From the NCBI GenBank assembly GCA_015847255.1, contig JADLZK010011196.1, positions 124,001 to 188,000 on the forward strand: DNA of 64,000 nucleotides, read 5' to 3'. The translations under genes were made by a program, and so were the position numbers. A model generated the notes under the pieces. That model was not told where the DNA came from. It saw nothing but the letters and a program-made list of their open reading frames with translations, and searched no databases. Position 1 is the first letter of the stretch. Each line of letters opens with the position of its first letter. Below are positions 10,516 through 22,700 of the stretch, piece after piece. Origin of the DNA: Hyparrhenia diplandra. Its lineage: Eukaryota; Streptophyta; Magnoliopsida; Poales; Poaceae.

Positions 10516-13500
10516 ATGGACTTGAAGGATCAGGACCGCTTCTCCTTCCACCTCGTTGCCGGCCTCCTCCTCACCTCCCTCCTCGCCCCGCTGGCTTCCG
10601 CTCAGCCATGGGCGAACTGGTACTGCAGCGACGGCGGCGGCACGTACACGGAGAACAGCACATATCAGTCCAACCTCAGTCAGATCTCTGCCACCCTCCC
10701 GACCAACGCCTCTCGGGCTCTCTTCGCCACGGCAGCCGTGGGCGCAGTCCCGGCGGAGATGGTCTACGCCCTTGCACTCTGCCGTGGCGATTCCAACGCA
10801 TCCACCTGCGAGTCCTGCGTCGCCACGGCATTCCCGTACGCGCGGCAGCAGTGCGGCTCCGACGAGGAAGTGGCCGTCTTCTTCGACGACTGCAGCCTCC
10901 GCCTCTCCAAAGAGAACTTCCTCGCTGATAGCAGCAAAGTGAAAATCATGGTTTTCCCAGACCAGGAGAACGTAAGTTCACCAGTGGAGGCGTTCGACGC
11001 CGCCGTCAGCTTGCTACTCAACGCCACCAGCAACTACGCAGCTATGAACTCATCGCGGCGGTTCGCCACGGGGGAGACGGGCTTCGATAGCAGCTACCCG
11101 AACATCTACGGGCTAGCGCAGTGCACGTCGGACATGTTTCCGGCGGACTGCCGAAGCTGCCTCCACGACATAATCGCCTTCGCGCCACAGTATCTCAGTG
11201 GGAGGCAGGGTGGGAGGATTATGGGGGTGCGGTGCAATATTAGGTACGAGCTGAATATATTCTTCAACGGAAACCCGACGCTCCGACTGCAAACGCCATT
11301 CGCTCCGGCGCCGGTGCCAAATAATAAGGCGGTTTTCACCATAACTCCAGGAGGTGAGTTGACAGACATGAAGTCATGAACACCACTTGATTGTTGATTC
11401 GCAGCTTTCTCTGGGGTAGTAAGCTTTAAATTTGGGGAAACCGATTTTATAAATCCCCGTTCTTATCTCGCACTTGTCCCGTACTCAAGGTCCATACAAG
11501 TGCTTCAGTCCAAATTCAGAAGAGCCGTGACAATAGCATAACATGTTTTCCACCGAGAGTGGCTCAAATAACACCTGATTGATAGATATGCTGCATACAT
11601 CATACTTTAATCTGAAGTCTGTGTCTTATTTTTACAGGAAGAACGAGGAATGGACTGAAGATTGCTCTAGCAGTTTCATTGACTGTAGTTGCTTTAATGC
11701 TTGGTATTGCTATGTTTTGCCTCTGCTTTTTGAGAAGACCACCAATAGAGCATGCACGACCATGTAAGTCGCTTCACAATTTGGGACTGAAAAACTGCAA
11801 GAAAATGAATGAACTGATAGGCCTTTTAATTAAACTTGTAAGCTGGAACAAACAGCTTCCACATGCTCCATCCATTGCATCCAGTTTTGTTTCCTGTAAG
11901 CAAATGATGTAAGGTCTGGAGTTGTACACCATCAGTTTCACTACCTCTCTTCTTGCTGCACTATTCAAACCCCGCACGTTCTAGCAAAGTATATTTGAAT
12001 CAGTTTGTATCATTTGGAACTTGGATAAGCAACAATCAAAACAAGCAGGTAGCCAGCAAACCGTCGACCTCTATTCAACAAATTTGAACTGATACACAAG
12101 CGCGAGAAACAGCTCCAAGACTGCCAAACTTGCACAGTCTGTCTCACTCGGCTGTCCTGCACTTCTTGTCTAACCCCGATTACACTGATGCTACCACAAA
12201 CCACACCCATACAACTGCCCACAACAGCCTGATTGATTGAGTGAGAGCTGAGGCCTGCGTCGCCCCACGCGGGCGGCACGGGTCACCAACCCTAGCCGCC
12301 GCGCGCGCCCCCTCCCTCCTCTCTCCCGCCGCCGCCGGAGCCGGGCGGCCGCTAAGGCCGCGCGGCCGGCGGGATGGCGGCGGCGGGGCCCCTTCTCTCC
12401 CGGTGGTGTGGAGGTGCAGTGCGGCCTAGGGTGGGCGCAGCCTTGCCCGAGCAGCGTGGGGCTCGGCGGCTCGCCAGCCATGTCGGCGGCGCCCGCCCCG
12501 AGCCCGGGCAGGCGAGGTCGATGGGCAGCGGCGGCGGTGGCGCAATCTCTTCGTCCCCGCCGTCGCGCGGCTTCCCGGCGCTTCCTTCCCCATCCTCGCG
12601 TTGTCCTCTCGCCCGACACGGACGGCGGATCCGGTGCCTGGTGGCCGATCACGGTGGCCTTGGGTCGGGCGGCGGCCGGAGGTGTTGGGCTCGTCGAGGC
12701 GACCGCGGGCGGGGCTCTGGATCCTCAGCCCTCGTGGCCGGATGCAGGACCCCTTTGGGCTAGGGCGGCGTCAGCACCGGGTTGGTGGCGGGTCCCTCCC
12801 CCTCCGCGGACCGCCGGCCTTCTCTTGACAACGGCGTGGTGGTCGGTGGCGGCCGGTGGCGTCTTGGCAGCTGGGCCTCGTTCGGGCGTTGGGGGACGGT
12901 TTTCCTCGCTGTCCTTCCCCGATGGCCTCAAAGCCTGCGGCAGCCATGGTGGTCAAGATGAAGGCTTCAGCGTTGGCGTCTTGGCGGGTGGATGCGCCGA
13001 GCCGAGCGGAGTGATTGTTGGTTCTTCGGCATGGCGGCTGGTCGGCGGGGGTGGCGACGCAGCTTGAGGTGGTGGTGTGCAGCCGACGCGCCGACGCCCT
13101 TCGGCGAAGTTTTCTGCAGGACGACCGGCAACAACAACGGTGGTGACATGGAAGGATTTGGAACGGGCCGACGTCGAGCTAGGGTTACCTTGGGCGAAAA
13201 GCGACGGCGACGCTGCGGGCGCCGTTATCCCTCTTGGGGGCGTCGCGTCCCCTAACTTTTCCACGGTGAAGATCCGGTCCGTCTCGGACGAGCGACGGCG
13301 GCGCTTTTCGAACGTCGAACCTTCTGTAGGCGTCGCTGTGGAATTAGACTAGGCTAGGTGTTGAGTGTGAGGCCATGGTCGGAAGTCGGAGTTGCGCTTT
13401 GCGTTTCGCTTGTGCCGGGCAACGATAACCTGATTGGCCTCTCAAGAACTCCAGATTCTATCCTGGTTTGGGTTGTTGTTCTCTACATTGTAAGCGTGAG

Positions 13501-15396
13501 TTCGGTTTTTGGGCCCGGTTTTCCTCATAAACTGGGTCAATTCTCTTATTCTTATTAATCAAAAGCCGGAACAACCTGTTCCTGGATCTTTCAAAAAAAA
13601 AATACATAGTCTAATCTTCACATTTGAAATTTGTTATCTGTTTCTACTCAAAAGAAAATTTACTTCTGTATTCAAAGGAGGTTATAGTACTGAGATGGCT
13701 CGGTGCCTGAAAATGTGCCTTCATATACCTGTTTTTAACATTTATTTGACAGATTCAACTCAATGCGAGGACATTGAAGGCATTGATTCACTTCTTGTTG
13801 ATCTATCAACAGTACGTGCAGCAACTGATAACTTTGCTGAGAGCAACTGGATTGGTGAAGGTGGTTTTGGAGCAGTTTATAAGGTGCCCCTTATATCATT
13901 ACATTCCGAGTTTTTCCAGTTTCAACAAAGAACTAAAGGTTTACCCTTATGCAGGGTGTACTTCCTGATGGTCAACAAATAGCTGTGAAAAGATTCTCAC
14001 AGAGTTCAGGTCAAGGAATACAAGAGCTGAAAAACGAGCTTGTTTTGGTTTCCAAGCTTCAGCACAAGAATCTTGCTAGGCTTGTTGGTGTTTGTTTGCA
14101 AGAACATGAGAAGCTGGTCGTGTATGAATACATGCCCAAAAGAAGCATTGACACCATTCTCTTTGGTATTATTTTGTAATCATGTATTTTTCAGTACCAC
14201 AAATACAATGGAAATTACACTGTATATTACAGTCAAACTGATATGTGGTCTCTTCTTCAATGGTTAGATCCTGAGAATAGTATGGAGCTAGATTGGGGAA
14301 GGAGATTTAACATAATAAAAAGGAATTGCCCGAGGCTTAAATTATCTTCATGAAGATTCCCAATTCAAGATTATCCACCGAGACCTAAAAGCAAGCAACA
14401 TCCTTTTAGACTCTAACTATACTCCTAAAATTTCAGACTTTGGCCTGGCTAGGCTATTTGGAGGGGATCAATGGCCGGAGGCTACAAAATCTGTAGTGGG
14501 AACATAGTAAGTACAATAAGCTAAGTCTAGCTTAGTGGGAGGAAACTCTCACCCCCTCTTTTTCTCTTCCATTCAAATTTGGTTAATTGAAAAACTACAT
14601 ACATTATTTTTTCTAGGTTGGTTGAGCTTTTTTTCATTTATGTAGTAAGCAAAATTACTCTTATTTGATACTCCATCTGTTCTGAATTATAAGTCACTTT
14701 GATTTTTTGTTCATACATTTTGTTATGTATCTAAATATATTATTATTATATCTAGATACATAGCAAAATGGATGTACTAAAAAAGATAAAGTGACTTATA
14801 ATTTGAAACGGATGGAGTATAAAAATGATATACTAACTACTAGATTTTTTTTGAATTGCAGTGGATACATGGCACCAGAATATGCCATGCGTGGCCAGTA
14901 TTCTGTAAAGTCAGATGTCTTCAGCTTTGGTATCTTGATTTTAGAAATATTAACGGGAAGAAGAAGCAGTGGCTCCTATAACTTAGATGAATCTGTTGAT
15001 CTCATAAGTCTTGTAAGTGATTCTACAGCTCCCAACTTGATATGCATATGGCTGATGCAAAAAATGCTTAGATAATTTGCATATTTGATGGAGGTTTGGG
15101 AGCATTGGACTACGGGAACCATCGTCGAGATCATGGATTCATCTCTGATAGGCGATGCTCCAGGAGACCAGATCTTGAAGTGTATTCATATCGGGCTTTT
15201 GTGTGTTCAGGACAATCCAGTAGATGGACCAACGATTTCAACTGTAAGCATTATGCTTAGCAGCAATACTATCGCCCTCGAAACTCCAATGAAGCCACTA
15301 TTTTTCATTCCTAGGAGTGGCACCTCTAGTTTGTGCACTCGAAATATATCCAACAGCTTCCCATACCACCTAAGTCAGGGCAATGTCACCAAATGA
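10516..15396 (+). CDS. CRK-B: cysteine-rich receptor-like kinase with a frameshift in the kinase
   Basis: DUF26 receptor kinase, seven exons: 10516-11353, 11638-11763, 13753-13883, 13955-14165, 14268-14506, 14862-15012, 15094-15396. MDLKDQD is the best start (signal peptide ends near ASAQPW); an upstream in-frame ATG at 10474 is possible. The DUF26 motifs are CRGDSNASTCESC and CTSDMFPADCRSC. Exon 2 encodes the membrane span (VVALMLGIAMFCLCF). The kinase has GEGGFGAVYK, IAVKRF, IHRDLKASN, DFGLAR and GYMAPEY. One extra A in the A5 run at 14317-14321 shifts the frame between NII and the expected NGIARGL. The C-terminus also diverges (QGNVTK, stop) from CRK-D because a G run is one base shorter and about 16 bp are deleted. 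The acceptor of the last exon is weak (GATGGAG instead of GATACAG in CRK-D). Intron 2 is about 2 kb because retroelements inserted there. The gene is either non-functional or mis-sequenced. Confidence 0.87.
11860..11980 (-). mobile_element. LINE ORF2 endonuclease fragment in CRK-B intron 2
   Basis: Minus-strand translation gives NVRGLNSAARREVVKLM followed by YIICLQETKLDAMDG, the N-terminal signature of the apurinic-like endonuclease of plant L1-type LINE ORF2. The tryptophan expected before NVRGLN is a TAG stop. Only this short piece is recognisable, so it is a truncated relic. Confidence 0.75.
12240..13605 (+). mobile_element. GC-rich non-LTR-retroelement-like insertion in CRK-B intron 2
   Basis: About 1.35 kb of very GC-rich sequence sits abruptly inside an AT-rich intron. 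It ends with CTTATTAATCAAAAGCCGG, then GATCTTTC and a poly-A run, as in the 3' tail of plant LINEs/SINEs. It resembles in style the block at 50890-52735. The open frames it contains overlap in many frames without recognisable domains, so I do not call a gene. Target duplications are not clear. Confidence 0.5.
14671..14817. mobile_element. Stowaway-like MITE in CRK-B intron 5
   Basis: 147 bp with inverted ends CTCCATCTGTTCTGAATTAT and CTCCATCCGTTTCAAATTAT, flanked by TA on both sides. This is the TC1/mariner-type MITE pattern common in grass introns. Confidence 0.85.
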
Positions 15397-15565
15397 AGTG
15401 AACCAAGATGAGTCGTGAAGCTTGTTGTCATGTTAGCGGAGCAATTGGATTGTTATTGCACGATGAATAAATTTTACTATATCTAGGTTAAAACCATATT
15501 ACTCCATCATTTTTTTGACTGTTCTGACTATATATATAGTATGTCATCCATCAACCCATCCTCGT

Positions 15566-15616
15566 AAGTAGACTAGAAGTTAATGTCAAAAAAACAAAAG
15601 TAGACTAGAAGTTAAT
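15566..15616 (+). mobile_element. Tail-only retro-insertion 1 (13 bp between 19-bp direct repeats)
   Basis: AAGTAGACTAGAAGTTAAT occurs perfectly at 15566-15584 and 15598-15616. Between the copies is GTCAAAAAAACAA, an A-rich tail. Long perfect target duplications around an A tail are the mark of target-primed reverse transcription by LINE machinery. Here nearly the whole element is missing. Confidence 0.6.
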
Positions 15617-15992
15617 AAATGTATTACTAGTTCATATACTCAATATTTTTCTCTCCCTCTTCCATTTGTAATTTTAATCCAGTGGTGATAACCTTGAATT
15701 GTTATCAATATTACTCTATATACATATAACATGTGTGTTCCATTCTTGTCATTGTTTTCTCCATTTGCAATAAAATTGTGTGTTTGTTCAATACATGTCA
15801 AATGAAACTTTAGTTTGAGTTATGTCAACTCTTTCACACTTATCTCTCATGGCATCCTTAATCTATGTTTTGATTTCTCAGTTTCGATCTTACCTAAAGG
15901 CCACAAAAATTTATAAGAGCAACTCTAGTATGAAACATAAGAGCCCTCTTGGCTAAATATATGGATGCTCATGTCAAAAACTTTACTCCGGT

Positions 15993-16153
15993 AAGGCCCC
16001 TACTTGAGCATTGAAATTTGGGTGGAGAATGACAAGAGTATCCATTTTGTTCGGTGTCTACCAGAATGACGAGATGATCATTTTGATGGTGGTACGACTG
16101 ACCGAGTCAAGCAGGTAGGCTTATTTATATCTCATAGTTGTCAGACTTTATAC
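15993..16153 (+). repeat. 160-bp dispersed repeat, copy 1
   Basis: Starts AAGGCCCCTACTTGAGCATT and runs through GTCTACCAGAATGACGAGAT to TTAGACTTTAT-like sequence. A close copy in the same orientation is at 34756-34913, upstream of CRK-D. It is non-coding. It may be a fragment of an LTR element or of an ancestral duplicated flank. Confidence 0.7.
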
Positions 16154-17130
16154 TACTTTAATTATCTCTTGAGTCTTCAAAACTGATGGTCTAAAGCGTT
16201 ATGTGAGGATTAGTAGATGTGATTTCATCATATTAGTTCATTAGAGCATTGAGCATAAAAATATAAGTTAAAAATGATCTAATATTTTGCCTTTAATTTT
16301 AACCAACTAACTAGGGGGAGTGGGCAGGGGAGGGGAGAGAGGAAAGGGGAGGAGAGGGCTGCTGCCGCTAGGCTTTTTGAGCGGCGGCAGCGGATAGGAA
16401 GCTGGAGGGCAGTGGGTTGGTGGCGGTGGTGGTGACTCGCCCGGGGAGGACGACGCGGGTATTTATTGGAATATCATTCCCACTTGTCAATATATTGAAA
16501 TATGTATGTCATACAAAACCCCAAACTTGCCATGAGATTGAGCACTCAACACTAAATCATCGTTTTTTGGAAGGCGGCAAAAGCTTTGCCGAATTTTTAT
16601 TTAGACGAATAAAAGGTAATGGCAACGTTACTCATAGCTAAATAACATAAAACAAAAACAACTCAACAACTAAGGCACGAGGGCCATCATCAGTACCATA
16701 TATCGTATAAGTAAGAATGTGATCGATCAATTTGACCGACTATAGTTATTCTCACTTGGAAGATCAAAATAGAATTGCAAATTTAAACCGAGCTTCAAGA
16801 TAGTCAAAATTGGGGACTTCATAGTTCAGAAGATGTATGAGATATCTCCATGGTTCACTTCAACTGTTTGACCAATCATTGTTGCAAATGTTCTCATTAC
16901 ATTTCTTAATCTATCATTATTGAGAGGGATTGTTGGCCATTGACGAATAAGTAAATTGATGCATTAAAGATGAAAGAAACAAACATCCTCTACCTCCCTT
17001 GTCCCTAGATAGTAAAGCGATAAATATTGATATTTAGATTAGACATATGGTCGATGATGAGAAATTGACACCTATCTGACGCCTCTCACTCGCGGACACA
17101 AATATATATGGCAATTCTTTCAAACTCCTT

Positions 17131-17250
17131 AAAAGTCCAAGGTTTCATCATCCATTAACTTCTTTCCACTAAAACAAAAATACTGACTTTAAAAGTCCAA
17201 GGTTTCATCATCCATTAACTTCCTTTCACTAAAACAAAAATACTGATCAG
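17131..17250 (+). repeat. 60-bp tandem duplication
   Basis: Two head-to-tail copies (17131-17190, 17191-17250) with a period of exactly 60 bp, containing AAAAGTCCAAGGTTTCATCA and ending ACAAAAATACTGA. They differ at only a few positions. Confidence 0.9.
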
Positions 17251-18331
17251 CTAGCTTCATTTTTGTTCTCATAAACCTTTTACACACTAAGGAGGAACTT
17301 GTTTAAAGTAAGTTTAATTGCTCTGATAATTAAAAATGCCTCAAATATGCCTTTGATAAAGACATTGACTAGCCTATCCTTCTGCAATCGTAAAAATAGT
17401 CCTATTAGAACTTTACACGACAGAGGAAAAAAGTTACTGAAATACTTATTTACAAATATATTTGGTATGCAGTCTAAAAAATGCACACATACAATTGGCA
17501 GTGGATAGAACGAGGGGAAGCAGCAAGGGGAAAGGAAAGGAGAGGGAGTGGTGGAGTGGTTGAGTAGGGGCCTTTATATAGGTGAAGGTGGCTTACGGAG
17601 CGCCTAATCATGCCTAGCAATGATCAAGTCATGGATCAACAACAGAGGAGCGGAACCATGGTTCTCTAGGTATTTAATTAACTTTTGTGGGCCTGGCTCT
17701 TTGTTAATTAAGCCAACTGGATGGGAGGTGCTATATGGGTGTATGGGCATGGTGCACAACACCGTTTGTAGTCATCTGCCTACTTTGTCCAAGGGATGAA
17801 TATCAGTTTGGTTCTCTAACCGTCTGTTTGGTTGCGGGATCGATGGGTTGGGTTGGCTCCAACCCTCGTTTTTGGGGACGAGGGCCGCTCCATCCTTTGT
17901 TTGGTTGGAATCTTGATTTTGGGGATGGAGCCGCTCCATCTATTGTTTGGTTGGAGGTATTGGAGCGAAGAACAGATGGAGCCGTAACGGCCGTAATTCA
18001 TGAAACTTTGCATTAGGACCCCTAGAGTTTATCAAAATCCACCAGGGCCGGATCTAAAATGTCTTCCCTCTAGCACTTTTACCTAATCAACCACGAGAGT
18101 GAAATAAAATTCCATTTTTAGCACTCTTCTTCTTCCTCGCCCGGCGGCGCGCATGTGCAAATCCAGCGCCGGGCAGCACCGAAGCCGTCCTTGCGCCGGG
18201 GGCGCCCCCTTGCCCACCTCCCGTTCCGTTCCCGGCGCGCCGCCCTCGCCCGACCTCCTACCCCCCGGTGTTGCGCAGGTCCCTGGAGGAGCGCATCCTC
18301 GCCGGCGGGGGGAGGCCTACGCGTTACCGCC

Positions 18332-19720
18332 TGTTGACACATGTTAACGTATACTTTTAATTGTCAACTAAACATGGAAAAGGACTAAAATATAATTAGA
18401 TAACCTTATTGGGGTTTATACTAATGATTTCCACGAGTTTTGGTAAAGTTGTGATTTGCGGGGACTTAACGAGAAAAACACCAGAATTGGCGTGTCATAA
18501 CGACGAACGCAACGTAACGCAATCCAACTCGAAACAAGTCTAGAAGGCTCCGGATTACCCCGACGCGTGAGCGAAACTTGACACCGAAGAAAACATCATC
18601 TAGAAGACTCCGAAGCCACGACGCGCGCGGCCCGTGGTGGGACCCACCCCTGGGCCGATCGCCCAATAACCGAGGCCCGATCGGCCCGGCTTGGCGACCA
18701 AGTCACCCCCGTCTCGGGAAGCTTCCTCCACCGCCTCTAAGACGCAATCTAAACCGGTCGTATAATGTCGGTTTGATCCAATGGTCATCGTTCATTGTCA
18801 AGGCCCATGAAGATTAGTACCATATTGCTTCTTGAAGTCGAAAGAGACATAAGAAGACCCATATATAAGCAAGCCCCGGGCCCCTCGGCTTCAATCATCT
18901 CGGATCAACTCATCATCATATCGGATCGGATCCGGCTCTAGTCGACGGCCTTAGCTCTAGTTCAAGAACTAGAAGTAGAAGATTAGACAAGATGTAGAAC
19001 TAGAAGCCCTAGATTAGAGTTGAGAGTAGAGCTTCAAGTTGAGAGAATTAGAGCGCGGTTGAGGCGGAGTTGAAGGAAGGCCCGGAGCTGTCGGGCGCCT
19101 CCATCTTCTTCTTCCTCCGGAGTTGGTGCCATTGGAGCGCAACTCGAGATCTTGTGGATTGTTCGACTTCCATTCGAGTAAGTGGTATTGTCTCTATTGT
19201 TCTTAAGGTTCGTATTTCTTTGATAAGATTACTTTGATTCTTGGTTGCTCTTGAGTTGAAGTTGTTAGATTAATGTAAGCGTGGTGCTTAGATTGACTAG
19301 CTTATTACGAATACCTTCTATAGGCCGGGGTGAAGACACTTGTTAAGGCTGATCGTGGTGGTGACAGCGCCATTGAGTCCTTTGTCACGCCTTTGCCCCG
19401 TTTATAGAAATCGTAGGAGCCCCCCTGCGTTGTTAGCGTAGATTCCCTTTATTAAGAGTTTCTTCATGACAACCCTCTTAAGAACAATGTGCAAATGATT
19501 TACTTGAAGTGAGAACAAGACCTTCCTAATAGAACTCCTTACCTCTCTTTTAATCTAGTTTTAGCCACTCTGGATTTAGCTATACACTTCAACCTACTCT
19601 CTCACCTTCTCCCTGTGGATTCGATATTTAAAGCCCTATTCCCGGGTGAAGTGCTCACCGGTATCCGTTCGCTTGCGGATTATCCATCATAATATTCCTG
19701 TAGGTTAACAAATACCAACA
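18332..19720 (+). mobile_element. 5' LTR (1.39 kb) of a low-coding LTR retrotransposon
   Basis: Begins TGTTGACACATG and ends TAACAAATACCAACA. It is preceded by CCGCC, and the same CCGCC follows the end of the copy at 25581-26962, giving a 5-bp target duplication around the whole element. Just inside, TTTCGGCGCCGTTTGGGAGA (about 19727) is a degenerate match to a tRNA-Asp primer-binding site (TGGCGCCGTTGCCGGGGA). It is nearly identical to the 25581-26962 LTR, so the insertion is young. Confidence 0.85.
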
Positions 19721-22700
19721 AGCATTTTCGGCGCCGTTTGGGAGAACGGTTTGAGACCACGTTGAAAAACTATAGCTAAATCTTGTACCATACTTTTATC
19801 TTTTTCTTTTATTCTATCTTCTCATCTTTTTCTATCTTCGTGGGATCAATTGATTCCATATTTATCTATCTTATACTGCACCCTTAAGCGGAAGCTCTGG
19901 CCACTAGAATCCTTAAATCTCATCCTTACATCTGGCCATTAGCTACGCCTACGGTTGATCAAAATGATCATGAAGCAATACTTCTCAGGAGTGAGAAGCA
20001 GGATCATATCTTCTATGGTAGGAGTCTTTGCCGACATCATGAAAGTGTTGTGCGCATGATCATCATGCAGTTTTTGGAGGAACCTTTTCTTTCCCTTTTT
20101 AAGCAAGGTTTGCTTTTGACGAACTCGCGGGTGAAACCCATATACTAGCATCCTTTATGACCACCCAAAGGAAGAAGAATCATCCTCCGGTAAAAAAAAT
20201 AGAAGTTCGATAGCTATATCACCATCACTCCAATCCCAAGGCTTAGCTATCAACCCCAAATCATCAATGCGCTAAAAACCTTTAAGGGGAGAAGAAATTC
20301 AACCCTTGGATATCTCTTTAGATGATGAGTTTCATGAACTTCCAGCTTCACAAGAGACCATATATAATCCAAACCTCTTTTGAGATAATCTCTTAGAAAG
20401 CACCTTTATTACTACGCGAGAACATTGGGGAACCTCAAGGATGGCATATCTAATCATGCCATAGGAAGAGAGCAAAGCCATCAAGAAGCCACTCTGTCTC
20501 TCTCTTTTTATGTTCAAATTAGATAATTCTTTTCAAACCCATCTTTAACCACATCCTTGAGCCCAATGAATCCTCTTGTGCCCTTTTCTTGCGTCTCCTC
20601 ACGATCCTAAAATATTATGAACGATCTAAGGAAGACCAAAAGGAGCGCATTTTATGGAGAACATCAATGAGCATAAAGACTACTTCATAAATGGAACTTT
20701 TCCACCTAGTCCATGCTCATTTGAAAACTCCTAAATTGATTACCATCTCAATTCTTGCCGCACATGAGATCTCCAATACTCTCTTTCTTAGAAAGGGTGG
20801 TTGTTGATGAATTTTCCTACGGCTTGAAATTTTGAGACTGGCAATATAAGGGAAACCACTTCATCATCTTGATTCATAATTTGAAAGTTTCCCAAGGACG
20901 AGTTTTTTGTCCTAAAAACAAGCACTCTAGGGGGAAATACTATAAAGACTTATATATCACTATATACCCCTACATTATGAGCATATTTTTCCTTCGGGTA
21001 TTCTTTGTCTTCGACCATGCCCAGGTTTGGAGTAAAGAAGAACGAAGGATGACAATACAAGGTATGTCCAACCAGTCATTATGCAACATTGAAATTACAT
21101 ACATAGAAACATTTATTGTCGTGTTGCTACACTAGCTTGGTTATCTTTACCTTTATGCATGCTCGACACTCATCATGCTCTATCATCTCTGTTTGAATAA
21201 ATCTCTGTAATGCTTTCATGCTACCGTTGTTTGCTATAGTATGCTTAGGTTTTGAAGTATTTTTCATACACCTTTTAGATTAAGCAGGGTGCTTAGTTTA
21301 AATTGTTTTCATGGCTCGAGTTAAACATGGTGTTTAGTTTGATTCCTGAAACCATAAGGTGTGGTGATCTTTCTTCTAAAGGCTTTTTAAATTAAGCGTG
21401 GTGCTTAGGTTAGAACGCCTTCCTAAATCAAATTAGACGTGGTGTCTAGGTTGACTTTTGAACCATAGTAAACTATAGTAGATCTTTGGTATACTTTTGT
21501 TGGACTAACCCTCAGAGAAAATAATAAAACTACAAACAAGTTTGGGGAGGTCGAGATGAACTCACTAGAGATGGAGCAGAGAGAGAAGACGGATTCCCAA
21601 TGAGCCAAGAAGAAGAAGAGTGACGAAGACAAGATCCACAATCGAAGCACTCACTCATGGGGAATTCATGGGTGATAGAAGCATCAAGGAGGGAGGCCAA
21701 CTCCATTAAAGATGATCAAGCCATCCTCTTCCTCCCGACATGCTTTTGTCACTCCACATGCCACTCAAGAAGGAGAGAAGGACCACCACAAGGTGTAATA
21801 GCGCCATCATATTCCAATAATAAAGGTAACACCTTGAGGTAAGTTGTCGTTAATTCCTTACTTTACTATAGCATAAATGAAAAGTCAAAACATGCTAGAG
21901 TTATAGTTTCACATAATTCAATTTTGTTAACTCAAAGATGTTAGCCTTTTAATTTCTAGCATCATTTTCTTGATACGCTCTACGTGCTAGATTCATCTTC
22001 GATCTTACCACCCTTGTCATAAAAAAGAACTTATACATTATCTTTATCTTGTTCAAAGTGCCCACAAGGTTAGAGTAGAAGTAAATAAAATTTTGGTTCG
22101 ATGGTGTTTTCCCACCAACAGAGCCCATGCACTTGATCTCTACCTTGTCTTTGCAAGCGAGGACTCACTTTTGCGCAATAAGAGAAGTCTTACTTCCCCA
22201 ATTCCTATAAGTGGAAGTCCCCGACCTACAAATATGCACACTAAACAAGACGCACGCCATTTGCCACCATCCAATCTTCCTTCAAGCGGACCGAATCAGC
22301 GAAGAACATGGGCAACGCCATCACCAAGTGGCTATTAAGATCGATGATGCACTTGAAGAGTGACCAAGGAAGATCAAAGTGAGCACGACATGATCGGAGG
22401 TGTAGACCACTTGACAAGAGTAATGGGTCAACATTCATCCCCATACTCCATCAAGAGGGCCTTACACCACCACTATTGCCTACCTCACCACAAGACCCAA
22501 GAAGAACAAGACGCTGAGACGCCGCTAAAAGTCACAAGACCGGTTGGAACGGAGTTGACGAACAAGGAAGACATTAAGAAAGATTAAAGAAGTTCGCTCG
22601 CCCCGACCAAATCGAACACTCGGCACCTACCACTCCAAGAAAGGTCTCCTCCGAAGAAGCGACATGGAAGAAGAAAGAAGCATCACCTACCGAAGAGGGC

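Larger units (their letters stand above)
15397..17819. other. Intergenic, no gene seen
   Basis: AT-rich sequence after CRK-B. It contains a tail-only retro-insertion (15566-15616), a 160-bp segment shared with the CRK-D upstream region (15993-16153), purine-rich GGGGAGAGG patches near 16310-16360 and 17500-17560, and a 60-bp tandem duplication (17131-17250). I find no supported coding region. Confidence 0.6.

Noticed and set aside
12408..13067. 219-residue plus-strand frame in CRK-B intron 2
   Set aside because: Part of a GC-rich retroelement-like insertion; no domain, and neighbouring frames are equally open.
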